NCBI GenBank assembly: GCA_903862375.1
Contig: CAIOXR010000021.1
Location: 1 to 7,043 of the forward strand
From: an uncultured bacterium
Lineage (GTDB): Bacteria > Patescibacteriota > Minisyncoccia > Phycocordibacterales > UBA9973
Direction: 5' to 3'
DNA length: 7,043 nucleotides
Part shown: positions 1 through 6,302 of the stretch, in pieces
Layout: every line of letters starts with the position of its first letter
Position numbering within the stretch: position 1 is the first letter of the stretch
The notes under the pieces: model-generated
Database searches by the model: none
Told to the model about the DNA's origin: nothing
What the model saw: only the letters and a program-made list of their open reading frames with translations
Position numbers and translations under genes: made by a program

Positions 1-1
1 C

Positions 2-1114
2 ACAGGCGGAGGAACAGGGGGGCACTTCTATCCATTGATAGCAATTGCAGAAAAGTTAATTGAAGTTACTGACAAGGAAAAGATTATAGATTTGAAGCTT
101 TTTTATATGTCAGATGCACCATACGATAAGCATATGCTTTTTGAGAATGGTATTACTTTTGTACAAGTTCCATCCGGTAAAATGAGAACTTACTTTTCAA
201 TAAAAAATTTTTTCGATATATTTAGTACAATGACTGGGATGTTCTTTGGTTTACTCAATATGTTTTTTATATATCCTGATATTGTTATTTCTAAAGGCGG
301 TTATGCAGCTTTCCCAGCAGTATTTGCTGCAAAGTTGCTTCGTATACCTGTCATAGTTCATGAGTCTGATTCATACCCAGGAAGATTAAATGTATGGACT
401 GCAAAGTTTGCAAGAAAAGTTGCTATATCTTGGCCTGAAGCTATTGAGTACTTACCTAAAGATAAGACTGCGCTTACTGGTCAACCAATAAGAAAGAATA
501 TCCTTCATGGTGATCCTGTAGGAGCCTATGAATTCTTTAAACTTAGTTCTGATTTACCTGTGATATTGGTTATTGGTGGTTCATTAGGAGCAGAAATAAT
601 TAATAATATTATTATTGATGTTATTCCTGATTTACTTTCTAAATATCAAATAATTCATCAAACAGGTTTAAATAATATAGAGGATGTAAAGGGTAGGTCT
701 AATCTTGTGATGGAGAATAATAAAAATATTTCTAGATATGTACCGATTCCATATTTGAATAACTTGTCTACTCGGATGGCTGCAGGGATTGCAACGTTAA
801 TAATTTCAAGAGCAGGTTCTGCAATATTTGAAATAGCCTCATGGGGAATTCCATCAATTATTATTCCAATTACAAATTCAAATGGTGATCATCAGAGAAA
901 GAATGCATATAACTATGCTAGGACTGGTGCTTGTGAAGTCATAGATGAAGCTAATCTTACACCACATCTTCTTATCTCTGAAATTGATAAAATTATGAAT
1001 AGTCAAGATAAATTAACTAAAATGAAGAGCAATGCTTTATCTTTTTCTAGTCCACTTGCTGCTGAAAAGATAGCAGAAGAAGCTATTAAGATTGCATTAA
1101 CACACGAATCATAG
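2..1114 (+). CDS. murG: MurG, UDP-GlcNAc:lipid I N-acetylglucosaminyltransferase (5' end cut off)
   Basis: MurG transfers GlcNAc from UDP-GlcNAc onto undecaprenyl-linked lipid I, giving lipid II, at the inner face of the membrane. The reading frame is open from the first whole codon (2-4), and its first residues are the family's glycine-rich loop GGGTGGH followed by FYP. The true start therefore lies a few codons to the left; the TTG at 35 is internal. Other family marks are SKGGYAAFP (nt 284-310), HESD..PG (359-382, where many MurGs have HEQN), the second glycine loop IGGSLGA (572-592), HQTG (656-667), SRAG followed by FEIA (806-838) and the sugar-nucleotide site DHQ (887-895). Both Rossmann-like halves (GT28 family, GT-B fold) are present, so the enzyme looks intact apart from the missing extreme N-terminus. 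A phenylalanine-rich stretch (about 185-270) probably helps membrane contact. It ends in TAG, 14 bases before gltX. Identity is secure. Confidence 0.96.
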   Translation, partial: TGGGTGGHFYPLIAIAEKLIEVTDKEKIIDLKLFYMSDAPYDKHMLFENGITFVQVPSGKMRTYFSIKNFFDIFSTMTGMFFGLLNMFFIYPDIVISKGGYAAFPAVFAAKLLRIPVIVHESDSYPGRLNVWTAKFARKVAISWPEAIEYLPKDKTALTGQPIRKNILHGDPVGAYEFFKLSSDLPVILVIGGSLGAEIINNIIIDVIPDLLSKYQIIHQTGLNNIEDVKGRSNLVMENNKNISRYVPIPYLNNLSTRMAAGIATLIISRAGSAIFEIASWGIPSIIIPITNSNGDHQRKNAYNYARTGACEVIDEANLTPHLLISEIDKIMNSQDKLTKMKSNALSFSSPLAAEKIAEEAIKIALTHES

Positions 1115-1120
1115 TATAAA
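1092..1120 (+). promoter_or_regulatory. candidate promoter for gltX
   Basis: TTGCAT (1092-1097) and TATAAA (1115-1120) are 17 bases apart, as for a housekeeping sigma-70 type promoter. The -35 part is inside the end of murG and the -10 overlaps its stop codon. Only eight bases separate the -10 from the gltX ATG, so a transcript from here would have almost no leader. The match is modest and the region is AT-rich, so this is an inference. Confidence 0.3.
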
Positions 1121-1128
1121 TAATTCAT

Positions 1129-2568
1129 ATGGAAAATATAGATAAAAAAGTAATTACACGTTTCGCTCCATCTCCTACAGGTTTTATGCATATTGGTAAT
1201 GTTCGTACTGCTATTTATGATTGGGCATGTGCAAAGAAAAATAATGGTACTTTTATACTAAGAATTGAGGATACAGATAAAGCTCGTGAGGTTGAAGGAT
1301 CAATTGAACATATTATAAAATCTCTTAAATGGTTAGGTCTAAATTGGAATGAGGGCCCTGATATAGGTGGACCAAATGCTCCATATAAACAATCAGAAAG
1401 GTTAGAATCATATCTTAAATATGCCAAAATTCTTATTGATAAAGGTTTTGCTTATGCTGATCCATATACAGAAGAAGAAGTTGAAATAATGCGCAAGAAA
1501 GCTGAAGAAGAAAAAAGACCATTCTTATATAGAGATCATAGGCCAGAGAATCCACCAATTTGGGATGGGACTAAGCCCCTTCGTTTTAAGGTAAAAGATA
1601 TTAAAAGTTATGAATGGGATGACTTAGTACGTGGGCATTTAAAAGCAGGGCATGAAGCACTTGATGATTTTATTCTGATAAAAAGTGATGGGTATCCAAC
1701 TTATAATTTTGCTCATATAATTGATGACTTGGAAATGGGTGTAACGCATATTTTAAGAGGGGATGAATTCATCGCTTCTACTCCGAAATTTCTTTCTGTT
1801 TATGATGCTCTTGAGATAAAAAGGCCTGAGTTTGTAATACTTCCTCCGATTATGGGAACAGATGGTAGAAAGAAAATGGGTAAAAGAGATGGAGCGAAAG
1901 ATGTATTAGAATATCAAAAAGAAGGATATTTACCTGAAGCTATGATAAATTATCTTGCATTAATAGGTTGGAGTCCCGTAGATGAAAAAGAAATATTTAG
2001 CCCAAAAGAATTAATTGAATTATTTGATATAAATAATATTCATATAAGTGGTGGTAAATATAATGATGAAAAACTTGATTGGGTAAATAAAGAACATATT
2101 AAAAGATTACCGTCTGACGTACTTGAAAAATATGTTTTTGAATGGTTACCAGTGGAACTTCAAAATAAGAAAATTATTCCTTTGATAGTTGAAAGAATTT
2201 CAAAGTTTGGTGATATTAAAATTATGCTTGAAGGTGGAGAACTTGATTTCTTTTATAAAGATCCTATATATACGAAAGATAAACTAATATATAAGACTAC
2301 AACACCAAAGCAAACTTTAAAGAATTTAGAAGAGGCTAAGGGTGCTCTTGTTATGACAGAAGAGTCTGAATTTACTAAAGAAAATATTAAAGCTATTCTA
2401 ATGGAGCTATCAGACAAACTTGAGAATAGGGGGCAACTACTTCACCCTATGCGTTTTGCATTTTCAGGGTTAGATAAATCCCCAGATCCATTCATATTGT
2501 CTGAAATACTTGGCAAAAGTGAAACTATCCATCGTTTAGACAATGCTATTTCGTTATTAAATGAATAA
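1129..2568 (+). CDS. gltX: Glutamyl-tRNA synthetase (class I)
   Basis: The enzyme charges tRNA with glutamate using ATP, in the cytosol. The class I signatures are clear: FAPSPTGFMHIGN holds the HIGH-type motif (HIGN, residues 21-24), RIEDTD follows at 45-50, and the KMSKS-type motif reads KMGKR (249-253). DGYPTYNFAHIIDD (187-200) and THILRGDEF (206-214) line the glutamate and ATP site in this family. The stretch after FAYADPYT (107-114) to YRDHRP (134-139) has no cysteines, so the zinc site of E. coli GluRS is absent, as in some other GluRSs. The 479-residue length is normal and the C-terminal helical anticodon-binding part is present. The ATG is supported by alignment to the family N-terminus and has no Shine-Dalgarno. 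With gatB in the same window, a non-discriminating enzyme that also charges tRNA(Gln) is likely, but this cannot be read from the motifs alone. Confidence 0.95.
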   Translation: MENIDKKVITRFAPSPTGFMHIGNVRTAIYDWACAKKNNGTFILRIEDTDKAREVEGSIEHIIKSLKWLGLNWNEGPDIGGPNAPYKQSERLESYLKYAKILIDKGFAYADPYTEEEVEIMRKKAEEEKRPFLYRDHRPENPPIWDGTKPLRFKVKDIKSYEWDDLVRGHLKAGHEALDDFILIKSDGYPTYNFAHIIDDLEMGVTHILRGDEFIASTPKFLSVYDALEIKRPEFVILPPIMGTDGRKKMGKRDGAKDVLEYQKEGYLPEAMINYLALIGWSPVDEKEIFSPKELIELFDINNIHISGGKYNDEKLDWVNKEHIKRLPSDVLEKYVFEWLPVELQNKKIIPLIVERISKFGDIKIMLEGGELDFFYKDPIYTKDKLIYKTTTPKQTLKNLEEAKGALVMTEESEFTKENIKAILMELSDKLENRGQLLHPMRFAFSGLDKSPDPFILSEILGKSETIHRLDNAISLLNE

Positions 2569-2580
2569 TATAGTATAATA
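2569..2580 (+). promoter_or_regulatory. candidate -10 box directly before the M23 peptidase gene
   Basis: The gap between gltX and the next gene holds TATAGT (2569-2574) followed by exactly six bases and the ATG at 2581. An overlapping TATAAT (2574-2579) is also present. There is no Shine-Dalgarno. If TATAGT is the -10, transcription would begin at about the A of the ATG, giving a leaderless mRNA. No convincing -35 is visible. TATAAT would instead place the RNA start near 2586, which would favour the second ATG at 2590. Confidence 0.35.
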
Positions 2581-3864
2581 ATGAAGATAATGAGAAATAT
2601 TATTTTCAAAACATTTATAATTGTATTTTTAGTATTTATATATTCTTCTTATATATCTGCACAAACAGCAGATGATTTGAAGGTACAGATAAATAATACA
2701 AATGATCAAATAGAAAAGTTAAATAATGAGATAAAGGTTCTTTCTTCGCAAATAGCTATTACCAGTGAAGAGAAAAATACTCTTGCAAATGCAATTAAAG
2801 ACTTAACATTAAAAAAGAATAAATTGATAAAAGAAAGGGAGAAGACAGAAAAGAAGATTTCAGCTACAGGCTTGATAATACAAACAATAAGTAATGAAAT
2901 AGATAATAAAAAAGAAACTATAGATAAATCCAAAGAATCAATAGCAACCTTGATTAAATCATTATACCAGAATGATGATGCGACTATATTGCAGAATATA
3001 TTATCTCAAGATAATTTAAGTGATATAAGTAGAGAATATAATGATATAGTAGGATTAAATAAGGAAATTGGTGAAAATATAGATATCATTTCGACAGAGA
3101 AAGATAATTTATCTAAATCAAAGAATAAAAAAGAAGAAGAGAAGAAGGCCTTAACTGTACTTAAGAAAGATCTCATAACTAAAGAATTAGAAATATCACA
3201 AAATAAAAAAGAAAAAGATAGTCTGTTAGCAGAGACAAAAAATAAAGAATCAAATTATAAGAAATTGCTATTAGAACAGCAAAAAAGGAAAGAAGCTTTT
3301 GAGAAATCACTCGAAGATTATGAAGCACAATTGCAATTTATTCTTAATCCTAAAATTCTTCCAAAAGAAGGTTCCGGTGTCCTTTCTTGGCCACTTGAGA
3401 ATATAATAGTGACATCTCCATTCGGGTCTAGGTGGGGGAAATTCCACTATGGTATGGATTTTAGAGCAAAAGTTGGTACTTCTGTAAAAGCTATGGCGAT
3501 GGGTACAGTAGAAGGTACAGGGGATACAGATATCGCTTGTAAAGGTGCATCATTTGGAAAGTGGGTATTCATCAGATACAATAATGGTCTTTCAAGTACT
3601 TATGGTCATCTTTCTTCTATATCTGCTACTGTCGGACAGAAAGTAAATGCTGGAGATATAGTGGCATTATCAGGGAATACAGGATCATCGACTGGTCCAC
3701 ATTTGCATGTCGCAGTGTATGCTTCTACTGGTGTGAATGTAGATACAGTACCAAGTAAAAGTTGTGGTGGTAAAGTATTTACTCAACCTATTGCAGCTTT
3801 AAATGCATATTTAAATCCATCTTTATATTTACCTAAAATGTTAGCAAATATGATAAAGAAATAA
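2581..3864 (+). CDS. Secreted coiled-coil M23-family (LytM) peptidoglycan peptidase
   Basis: This is a probable exported murein endopeptidase of the EnvC/PcsB-like layout. Residues 1-27 form a signal peptide: basic start (KIMRNIIFK), hydrophobic core TFIIVFLVFIYSSY, probable cut after ISA. Residues 31 to about 250 are a long charged coiled coil rich in Lys, Glu, Asn and Asp, which in such proteins often links to a division complex (FtsEX); no ftsX is in the window. The M23 domain fills about 266-417. Its zinc site is complete: H289 and D293 in HYGMD, H376 in HLH, with catalytic H343 in YGH and H374 in GPHLH. It should therefore be an active enzyme rather than a degenerate activator. Two cysteines in loops (C320, C395) could form a disulfide outside the cell. 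The ATG at 2581 lies 12 bases after gltX; the ATG at 2590 is an alternative that also leaves a good signal peptide. murG upstream fits a cell-wall role. Confidence 0.9.
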   Translation: MKIMRNIIFKTFIIVFLVFIYSSYISAQTADDLKVQINNTNDQIEKLNNEIKVLSSQIAITSEEKNTLANAIKDLTLKKNKLIKEREKTEKKISATGLIIQTISNEIDNKKETIDKSKESIATLIKSLYQNDDATILQNILSQDNLSDISREYNDIVGLNKEIGENIDIISTEKDNLSKSKNKKEEEKKALTVLKKDLITKELEISQNKKEKDSLLAETKNKESNYKKLLLEQQKRKEAFEKSLEDYEAQLQFILNPKILPKEGSGVLSWPLENIIVTSPFGSRWGKFHYGMDFRAKVGTSVKAMAMGTVEGTGDTDIACKGASFGKWVFIRYNNGLSSTYGHLSSISATVGQKVNAGDIVALSGNTGSSTGPHLHVAVYASTGVNVDTVPSKSCGGKVFTQPIAALNAYLNPSLYLPKMLANMIKK

Positions 3865-3889
3865 ATATATTTTAATAAATAGCAATATT

Positions 3890-4540
3890 ATGAAACACAA
3901 AAATGTAATTATTCCTCAATATGATGTACCTGATGGATTAACCCCTCTTGAAGTTCAAGTAATTGTAAATGAAAAAATTAGCAATAAAAGTATTTCTGCA
4001 GAGTTGATATATCTTGCTAATAAGGGGTATATAAAAATAGATCAAGAATATCCAGTCTTGGAATTACACAAAGATTTTTTAAATTCAAAAAAAGATTACA
4101 AATTTACATTTTTAAAATACCCTGATGATTCATTGCCTATTTTTGATAAAGAAATTTTAAGTATGATTTTTGGGCCAAAATCAGAAATACCTAATATTGT
4201 TTATTTTTCTGATTTAAATTTTAGATTCCAAAATTCTATATACAAAATAAAAAAACAAGTTGAAGATACATTAATACAAAATAATTACTATAAAAGTTTC
4301 TTAAATTTAATGTTTGTTAGAACAGAGAAGGGTGTTTATATTAATGAATATTTATTAGGATTAAAAGAATATTTACAAATTGCTGAAAAAGATAGAATCA
4401 AATTTCATAATTCTCCCAATAAAAGACCAGAAGTATTTGAAAAATTATTACCTTTTGCTATTGTCTTAGGAGTTGAGAATTTATGGGCTAAAGAATTTGA
4501 AGATGTATATAACACTCCACCTTCTAGATACACAGGTTAA
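3890..4540 (+). CDS. DUF2207-type protein, cytosolic domain only, without membrane segments
   Basis: Function unknown. The sequence matches the C-terminal cytosolic region of DUF2207 proteins as I know the family. It begins IIPQYDVPDGLTPLEVQVI (7-25), then a winged-helix-like ISAELIYLANKGYIKI (35-50). It ends with the hallmark LLGLKEYLQIAEKDRIKF (155-172), PEVFEKLLPFAIVLGVE..WAKEFE (180-204) and PPSRYTG (210-216). Family members usually run to 500-650 residues, with a signal peptide, an outside domain, a membrane helix before this region and a membrane hairpin just before the RT.KG motif (here RTEKG, 144-148). In this 216-residue protein the start falls right at the cytosolic domain. The hairpin is also absent, since NNYYKSFLNLMFV runs straight into RTEKG. 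No hydrophobic segment long enough for a membrane helix is seen. The frame is clean, and the 25-base gap upstream leaves no room for a lost N-terminus. The gene is AT-richer than its neighbours. It ends just before a terminator. Confidence 0.75.
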   Translation: MKHKNVIIPQYDVPDGLTPLEVQVIVNEKISNKSISAELIYLANKGYIKIDQEYPVLELHKDFLNSKKDYKFTFLKYPDDSLPIFDKEILSMIFGPKSEIPNIVYFSDLNFRFQNSIYKIKKQVEDTLIQNNYYKSFLNLMFVRTEKGVYINEYLLGLKEYLQIAEKDRIKFHNSPNKRPEVFEKLLPFAIVLGVENLWAKEFEDVYNTPPSRYTG

Positions 4541-4554
4541 GTAGTTTATTCATT

Positions 4555-4606
4555 TCGGGCACAAATAAAAAAACTAGCTTTTGCTAGGTTTTTTATTTGT
4601 GCCCGA
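4555..4606. terminator. bidirectional intrinsic terminator within a long inverted repeat
   Basis: The core stem is CTAGC (4574-4578), loop TTTT (4579-4582) and GCTAG (4583-4587). On the + strand it is followed by G and six T (4589-4594), which would end the DUF2207-gene transcript. On the - strand it is followed by seven T (complement of 4567-4573), which would end the tRNA-Leu transcript. The A and T tracts pair with each other, and the pairing continues outward to 4555/4606. Each arm is 24 bases with a single A-G mismatch (4573/4588). The right arm covers six of the seven 3' acceptor-stem bases of the tRNA gene. Confidence 0.85.
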
Positions 4607-4681
4607 GGTGGGAATCGAACCCACATCCCTTACGAGACACGATTTTAAGTCGTGCGCGTATACCAGTTCCGCCACTCGGGC
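4601..4681 (-). tRNA. tRNA-Leu, anticodon UAA
   Basis: The - strand folds as a complete class II (long variable arm) tRNA. The acceptor strands GCCCGAG (4681-4675) and CTCGGGC (4607-4601) pair over seven bases. The D arm contains GCGGAACTGG. The anticodon stem CACGA/TCGTG closes the seven-base loop CTTAAAA, giving anticodon TAA, which reads UUA (and UUG by wobble). The variable arm pairs TCTC with GGGA around GTAA. The T arm is GTGGG, TTCGATT, CCCAC. The discriminator base is A (complement of 4600), as expected for leucine. CCA is not encoded, so it must be added enzymatically. The gene is convergent with the upstream block and divergent from gatB, and a terminator follows immediately. UUA is a natural major leucine codon in such AT-rich DNA. 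Confidence 0.97.
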
Positions 4682-4700
4682 AAATAAAACTATTAAGTTT

Positions 4701-4737
4701 TTAAACACCATTTGCCTTCATGACGGACCTCCTCCTT
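4701..4737 (-). other. strong Shine-Dalgarno followed by a six-codon open reading frame upstream of tRNA-Leu
   Basis: Read on the - strand, AAGGAGGAGGT (4737-4727) is followed, six bases after the nearer GGAGG, by ATG (4721-4719) and then codons for MKANGV and TAA (4703-4701). It is close to an ideal ribosome binding site, whereas none of the five visible protein starts has one. The reading frame ends 19 bases before the tRNA's first base. It could be a leader peptide, an RNA motif that only resembles a ribosome site, or, read on the + strand, an anti-Shine-Dalgarno mimic (ACCTCCTCCTT). What is seen is the sequence; any function is a guess. Confidence 0.3.
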
Positions 4738-4743
4738 CTAGTC

Positions 4744-4775
4744 GGATATATTATGAAGAAGTTCATAATATATCC
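4744..4775. repeat. perfect 14-bp inverted repeat (hairpin or operator)
   Basis: GGATATATTATGAA (4744-4757) and its exact reverse complement (4762-4775) flank the four bases GAAG. No T tract follows on either strand, so it is not an intrinsic terminator. On the tRNA strand the stem would sit six bases before the Shine-Dalgarno-like element; on the other strand it ends 72 bases before the gatB ATG. It may be a protein-binding site or an RNA stem controlling either side. Confidence 0.6.
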
Positions 4776-4795
4776 ACTCGGGTATTAATCCACTC
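4774..4795. repeat. short direct repeats, one copying the 5' end of the tRNA-Leu gene
   Basis: CCACTCGGG at 4774-4782 repeats the nine bases at 4672-4680, which are the start of the tRNA-Leu gene (CCCGAGTGG on its strand). ATCCACTC occurs at 4772-4779 and again at 4788-4795, a 16-base offset. They may be remnants of a partial tRNA duplication, paired binding sites, or chance. Confidence 0.3.
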
Positions 4796-4811
4796 CTATA
4801 TAATTACATAA

Positions 4812-4847
4812 TTTCCAAATTTTTACAAATTTTGCTATAGTATAAGC
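4812..4847 (+). promoter_or_regulatory. candidate promoter for gatB giving a leaderless mRNA
   Basis: TATAGT (4836-4841) is followed by exactly six bases and the gatB ATG at 4848, the same layout as at 2569-2581. TTTCCA (4812-4817) lies 18 bases upstream as a weak -35. There is no Shine-Dalgarno. As the terminator and tRNA separate gatB from the upstream block, a promoter is needed here, which strengthens this call relative to the other candidate start-site boxes. Confidence 0.5.
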
Positions 4848-6293
4848 ATGTCAAAAGAATATATAACAACAATAGGGCTTGAAATACATGCCGAGCTTAA
4901 TACAAATTCTAAAATGTTTTGTGGCTGTTTGAATAATCCAGATGAAACAAAACCAAATGTAAATATATGTCCTGTGTGTATGGCTCATCCAGGGACTTTA
5001 CCTGTAATTAATAAAAAGGCTATGGAAAGTGTCGTAAAAGTCGGATTAGCTATCGGGGCAAATATTGCTGATTTTACTGAGTTTGATAGAAAGAACTATT
5101 TTTATCCTGACATACCGAAAGCTTATCAGATCTCACAATTCAAATATCCCATAGTTGAGGGAGGTAAACTTAAAGGGGTGGACATAACTCGTATACACCT
5201 AGAGGAAGATACAGCGACAAGTAAACATGATAGAGGAGACTATTCACTAGTAGATTTTAATAGAGCTGGTGTGCCACTTATGGAGCTAGTAACTGAGCCA
5301 GTTATACATACTGCCAAACAGGCAGGTGACTTCGGAAGAGAATTACAGATCTTACTTAGATACTTGGGAGTATCTGAAGCAAATATGGAGAAAGGTCAAA
5401 TGAGAGTTGAATTGAACATATCTGTATCAAATGATCCTGATAAATTAGGAACTAAAGTTGAAGTGAAAAATATTAATTCTTTTAGGGCTATGGAAAGAGC
5501 CGCTGAGTACGAGACAAAAAGAATGATAGATCTACTTGAGCAAGGACGAGGTGAAGAAATAGTACAAGAAACTCGTGGTTGGGACGAGAATAAACAATCA
5601 ACATTTTCACAGCGTAAAAAAGAGAATGCAAATGATTATAGATACTTTCCTGATCCAGATTTACCAAAACTATTTTTGTCGAAGATTTTTGATATAGAAA
5701 AAATGCGCAAAGAACTTCCTGAGCTTCCTGAAAATAAAAGGAATAGATATAGGAATGATTTTGGAATAAAAGATGAAGACATAGAAAGTTATATCCTCGA
5801 TCAAGATTTAGGTTATTGGTTTGAACAAGTAGCAAATTCTTTGAATGATAAAGACTTGCCAGCTACAGCAATTGAGAAAGCGGGAAAGATTAAAACTGCT
5901 TCAAATTACATAACTTCTGATTACTTAGGTCTTAAAAAGATAAATTCAGAAGTCCGACTTCCGAAAGTTGAAAACTTTGTAGAATTAATTAATTTAGTAA
6001 CTGGTAGTGAGATATCTTCTCGTGGGGCTAAAGATATACTTGCTATAATAGTAATCAAAGATGAGTCACCAAAGAATATAGCTGTAGAAAAAGGATTGAT
6101 ACAAAATCACGATGAGGGAGCACTTAAAGAAATTGTCCAAAAAATTATAGACGCAAATCCTTCTGTTGTTGAGACGTATAAAGGTGGTAAAGAGAATGCC
6201 ATTATGTCTTTAGTAGGGCAAGTAATGAAAGAATCAAAAGGATCTGCAAATCCAAGCTTAGTACAAAAATTACTGAAAGAATTATTAGCATAA
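4848..6293 (+). CDS. gatB: Asp/Glu-tRNA amidotransferase subunit B
   Basis: GatB binds misacylated Glu-tRNA(Gln) or Asp-tRNA(Asn), phosphorylates the amino acid with ATP and amidates it with ammonia released by GatA in the GatCAB complex. Family marks in order are GLEIHAEL (10-17), the zinc cysteines C25, C27, C41 and C44 (FCGC and CPVC), RKNYFYPDIPKAYQISQ (81-97), HLEEDTA (117-123), and DFNRAGVPLMELVTEP (136-151). VEVKNINSFR and DYRYFPDPDLP follow. The C-terminal YqeY-like tRNA-binding tail carries GGKENAIMSLVGQVMK and ANPSLVQKLL. At 481 residues it is full length. The start is fixed by the family N-terminus. gatA and gatC are not beside it, so they must lie elsewhere. With gltX 2.3 kb upstream it supports the indirect Gln-tRNA route. 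Confidence 0.97.
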   Translation: MSKEYITTIGLEIHAELNTNSKMFCGCLNNPDETKPNVNICPVCMAHPGTLPVINKKAMESVVKVGLAIGANIADFTEFDRKNYFYPDIPKAYQISQFKYPIVEGGKLKGVDITRIHLEEDTATSKHDRGDYSLVDFNRAGVPLMELVTEPVIHTAKQAGDFGRELQILLRYLGVSEANMEKGQMRVELNISVSNDPDKLGTKVEVKNINSFRAMERAAEYETKRMIDLLEQGRGEEIVQETRGWDENKQSTFSQRKKENANDYRYFPDPDLPKLFLSKIFDIEKMRKELPELPENKRNRYRNDFGIKDEDIESYILDQDLGYWFEQVANSLNDKDLPATAIEKAGKIKTASNYITSDYLGLKKINSEVRLPKVENFVELINLVTGSEISSRGAKDILAIIVIKDESPKNIAVEKGLIQNHDEGALKEIVQKIIDANPSVVETYKGGKENAIMSLVGQVMKESKGSANPSLVQKLLKELLA

Positions 6294-6302
6294 GTATAAA
6301 TT

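Noticed and set aside
35..37. TTG at 35 as the start of murG
   Set aside because: The open frame continues to the left and encodes the invariant GGTGGH loop, so the gene is cut by the window edge and this TTG is an internal leucine.
4727..4740. Similarity of ACCTCCTCCTTCTA to the 3' end of 16S rRNA
   Set aside because: Only the anti-Shine-Dalgarno-like core matches and no other 16S sequence precedes it, so it is not an rRNA fragment.
4744..4775. The 14-bp hairpin as an intrinsic terminator
   Set aside because: Neither strand has a T tract after the stem, and a complete terminator already exists on the other side of the tRNA.
4581..4811. 76-codon + strand open frame reading FVPEVGIEPTSLTRHDF
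   Set aside because: It is the antisense of tRNA-Leu read as protein, a well-known false gene; it has no family match beyond the tRNA and overlaps the terminator.
5488..5835. 115-codon open frame on the - strand inside gatB
   Set aside because: It is the opposite-strand shadow of a conserved coding region, with no recognisable domain or start signal. The same applies to the shorter - strand frames at 1003-1191, 1215-1427, 2706-2933 and 6107-6337.
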